Source of the DNA: Planctomycetota bacterium
GTDB taxonomy: Bacteria > Planctomycetota > PUPC01 > JACPCR01
DNA length: 47,576 nt
Assembly: GCA_030740295.1 (NCBI GenBank)
Contig: JASLXP010001161.1
Coordinates: forward strand, 1-47,576
Direction of reading: 5' to 3'
Of this stretch, positions 46,691-47,576 are shown in pieces (positions within the stretch are counted from its first letter, which is position 1; each line of letters starts with the position of its first letter). The notes beneath the pieces were generated by a model. It was given only the letters and a program-made list of their open reading frames with translations, was not told where the DNA came from and made no database searches. The translations under genes and the position numbers were made by a program.

Positions 46691-47284
46691 ATGCAGAAAT
46701 TCCATGATCTACTGTTGGCTTATTCACATGCTGATCCAGAAGAACAGAAAACACTGGAAGCCGAGCTCTGGTCAGAGTACGGGCATGAGGCGGCGATCTT
46801 TGTGCTGGATATGTCCGGCTTTTCGCTGCTCACTCAGAAATATGGGGTCATCCATTACCTGTCGATGGTCAGCCGGATGCACGTGACCGTGAGGCCCATC
46901 ATCGAGCACCACGGAGGCCAGGTAGTGAAATTCGAGGCGGATAACTGCTTTGCCCGATTTCCCACTCCGACGGATGCCATTCAAGCGGCCATCGAAGTAA
47001 ATCATACTTTCAACGGGATGAATCTTCTGACCGCGGAGGAGTTTGACATTGTCATCTCTTGCGGCATCGATTACGGCAAGTTCCTGCTGGTGGAAGAGGG
47101 CCATGATTTCTTCGGCAATCCCATCAACCGCGCCAGTAAACTCGGCGAAGACCTCGCCGAACGCGGCGAGATACTGGCGACTCAAGATGCCATGGATCAG
47201 GTGCTCGAAGGGACCGTAAAGAGTCGGATCGTCAACTATTCCATTTCTGGCATATCGCTTGCCGCACATCGAATCGAGTATTGA
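46691..47284 (+). CDS. Class III adenylate/guanylate cyclase domain protein
   Basis: A 197-residue soluble single-domain class III nucleotide cyclase. Metal-binding segment 1 is IFVLDMSGFSLLTQKYG; the second metal/substrate region is GGQVVKFEADNCFARFPTP, with Lys and Asp at positions that set adenine choice and bind metal in adenylate cyclases. GIDYGKFLLVEEG and FGNPINRASKLGEDLAERGE match the conserved NxxxR helix region, though the catalytic Arg position appears to be Ser-Lys (RASKL). It would make cAMP or a related signal. There is no sensor or membrane domain. Its last five codons lie inside the left arm of a large inverted repeat. The substrate is not certain. Confidence 0.88.
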   Translation: MQKFHDLLLAYSHADPEEQKTLEAELWSEYGHEAAIFVLDMSGFSLLTQKYGVIHYLSMVSRMHVTVRPIIEHHGGQVVKFEADNCFARFPTPTDAIQAAIEVNHTFNGMNLLTAEEFDIVISCGIDYGKFLLVEEGHDFFGNPINRASKLGEDLAERGEILATQDAMDQVLEGTVKSRIVNYSISGISLAAHRIEY

Positions 47285-47576
47285 GCGGAAGTAACGATGT
47301 GCAGGCCTCTGTATCGGTAAAGTTAGTAGGTCAAGACGGGAGAGTTTTTTACGGATTTGAGAAATGGGAGTCCTCTTTTTCAGGGGCGAAGCCCCGATCG
47401 TTTGCCTAGCCCAGCCCGGCGGGCCGGGAAGTAATGAAGGACAACCACAGGGGCAACGCCCCGACCATTTGCACGACTGACCTGCTGCAAACTCTCTCGT
47501 CTTGACCTACTAGCTTTGCCGATACAGAGGCAAGTTTCGGCTGCAATTCGTTACTTCCGCTCAATACTCGATTCGA
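47269..47576. repeat. Large imperfect inverted repeat reaching the window end
   Basis: Outer arms 47269-47297 and 47548-47576 are perfect 29-nt reverse complements. Inner arms 47306-47347 and 47489-47530 match at 39 of 42 positions. The spacers between outer and inner arms differ (8 against 17 bases). The central part holds two direct copies of CAGGGGCnnnGCCCCGA (47381-47405, 47448-47472), each a small GC hairpin. The left arm covers the last codons and stop of the cyclase. The repeat may continue past the window. Confidence 0.88.

Overview
The window looks like chromosomal DNA from a bacterium of the Planctomycetota-Verrucomicrobiota-Lentisphaerota (PVC) group, most likely planctomycete-like. 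The signs are two sulfatases, two DUF4838 proteins with CBM9-like tails, the eroded end of a DUF1553-type gene, secreted proteins of the NGGxxxG / GNRWV style, and a MoxR ATPase next to a membrane coiled-coil protein. This assignment rests on gene content only. I saw no rRNA, tRNA, CRISPR array or insertion sequence.

Layout. 1-2764 (+): the 3' end of an AsmA-like gene, a coupled gene of unknown function, and a secreted coiled-coil protein. 2813-5545 (-): an EF-hand/deiodinase/thioredoxin fusion read through an in-frame TGA (selenocysteine), then a cytoplasmic-type sulfatase. 5791-5982: a DUF1553 C-terminal remnant. 6154-8741 (+): a polytopic membrane protein coupled to a WtpA/ModA-like binding protein. 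8972-12856 (-): a very large YfhO-like membrane protein whose C-terminal half resembles the 6154 protein. 13164-17403: a divergent pair, GH9 glucanase (-) and sulfatase with a C-terminal CBM32-like domain (+). 17806-19905 (+): a membrane-anchored HEAT/PA14-like protein. 20079-20679 (-): a small gene pair ending in a retropepsin-like protein. 20912-39462: a carbohydrate-related region with two DUF4838-CBM9 proteins around a dihydrolipoyl dehydrogenase gene, a GHL10-like glycosidase, a beta-lactamase/DUF4185 fusion broken by a 10-bp duplication, a CBM9 protein coupled to a heparinase-like protein, and a 1266-aa LamG/toroid/CARDB protein. 39520-46373 (-): MoxR, its overlapping membrane partner, and two secreted paralogues. 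46691-47284 (+): a class III nucleotide cyclase whose last codons lie inside a large inverted repeat that runs to the window edge.

How the genes fit together. Much of the window appears devoted to attacking complex, probably sulfated, polysaccharides outside the cytoplasm: sulfatases, GH9, GHL10-like, DUF4838, a heparinase-like protein, and CBM9/CBM32 modules. No SusC/SusD pair or sugar ABC transporter is present, so uptake must be encoded elsewhere.

The most notable item is the deiodinase-family selenoprotein. The TGA falls exactly where animal deiodinases carry selenocysteine, and a stem with a GGUC loop follows at the spacing of bacterial SECIS elements. Other points to check are the 10-bp frameshifting duplication, the diverged palindrome at the right edge, oppositely oriented heptamer-repeat blocks around the secreted paralogues, and the giant membrane fusion protein.
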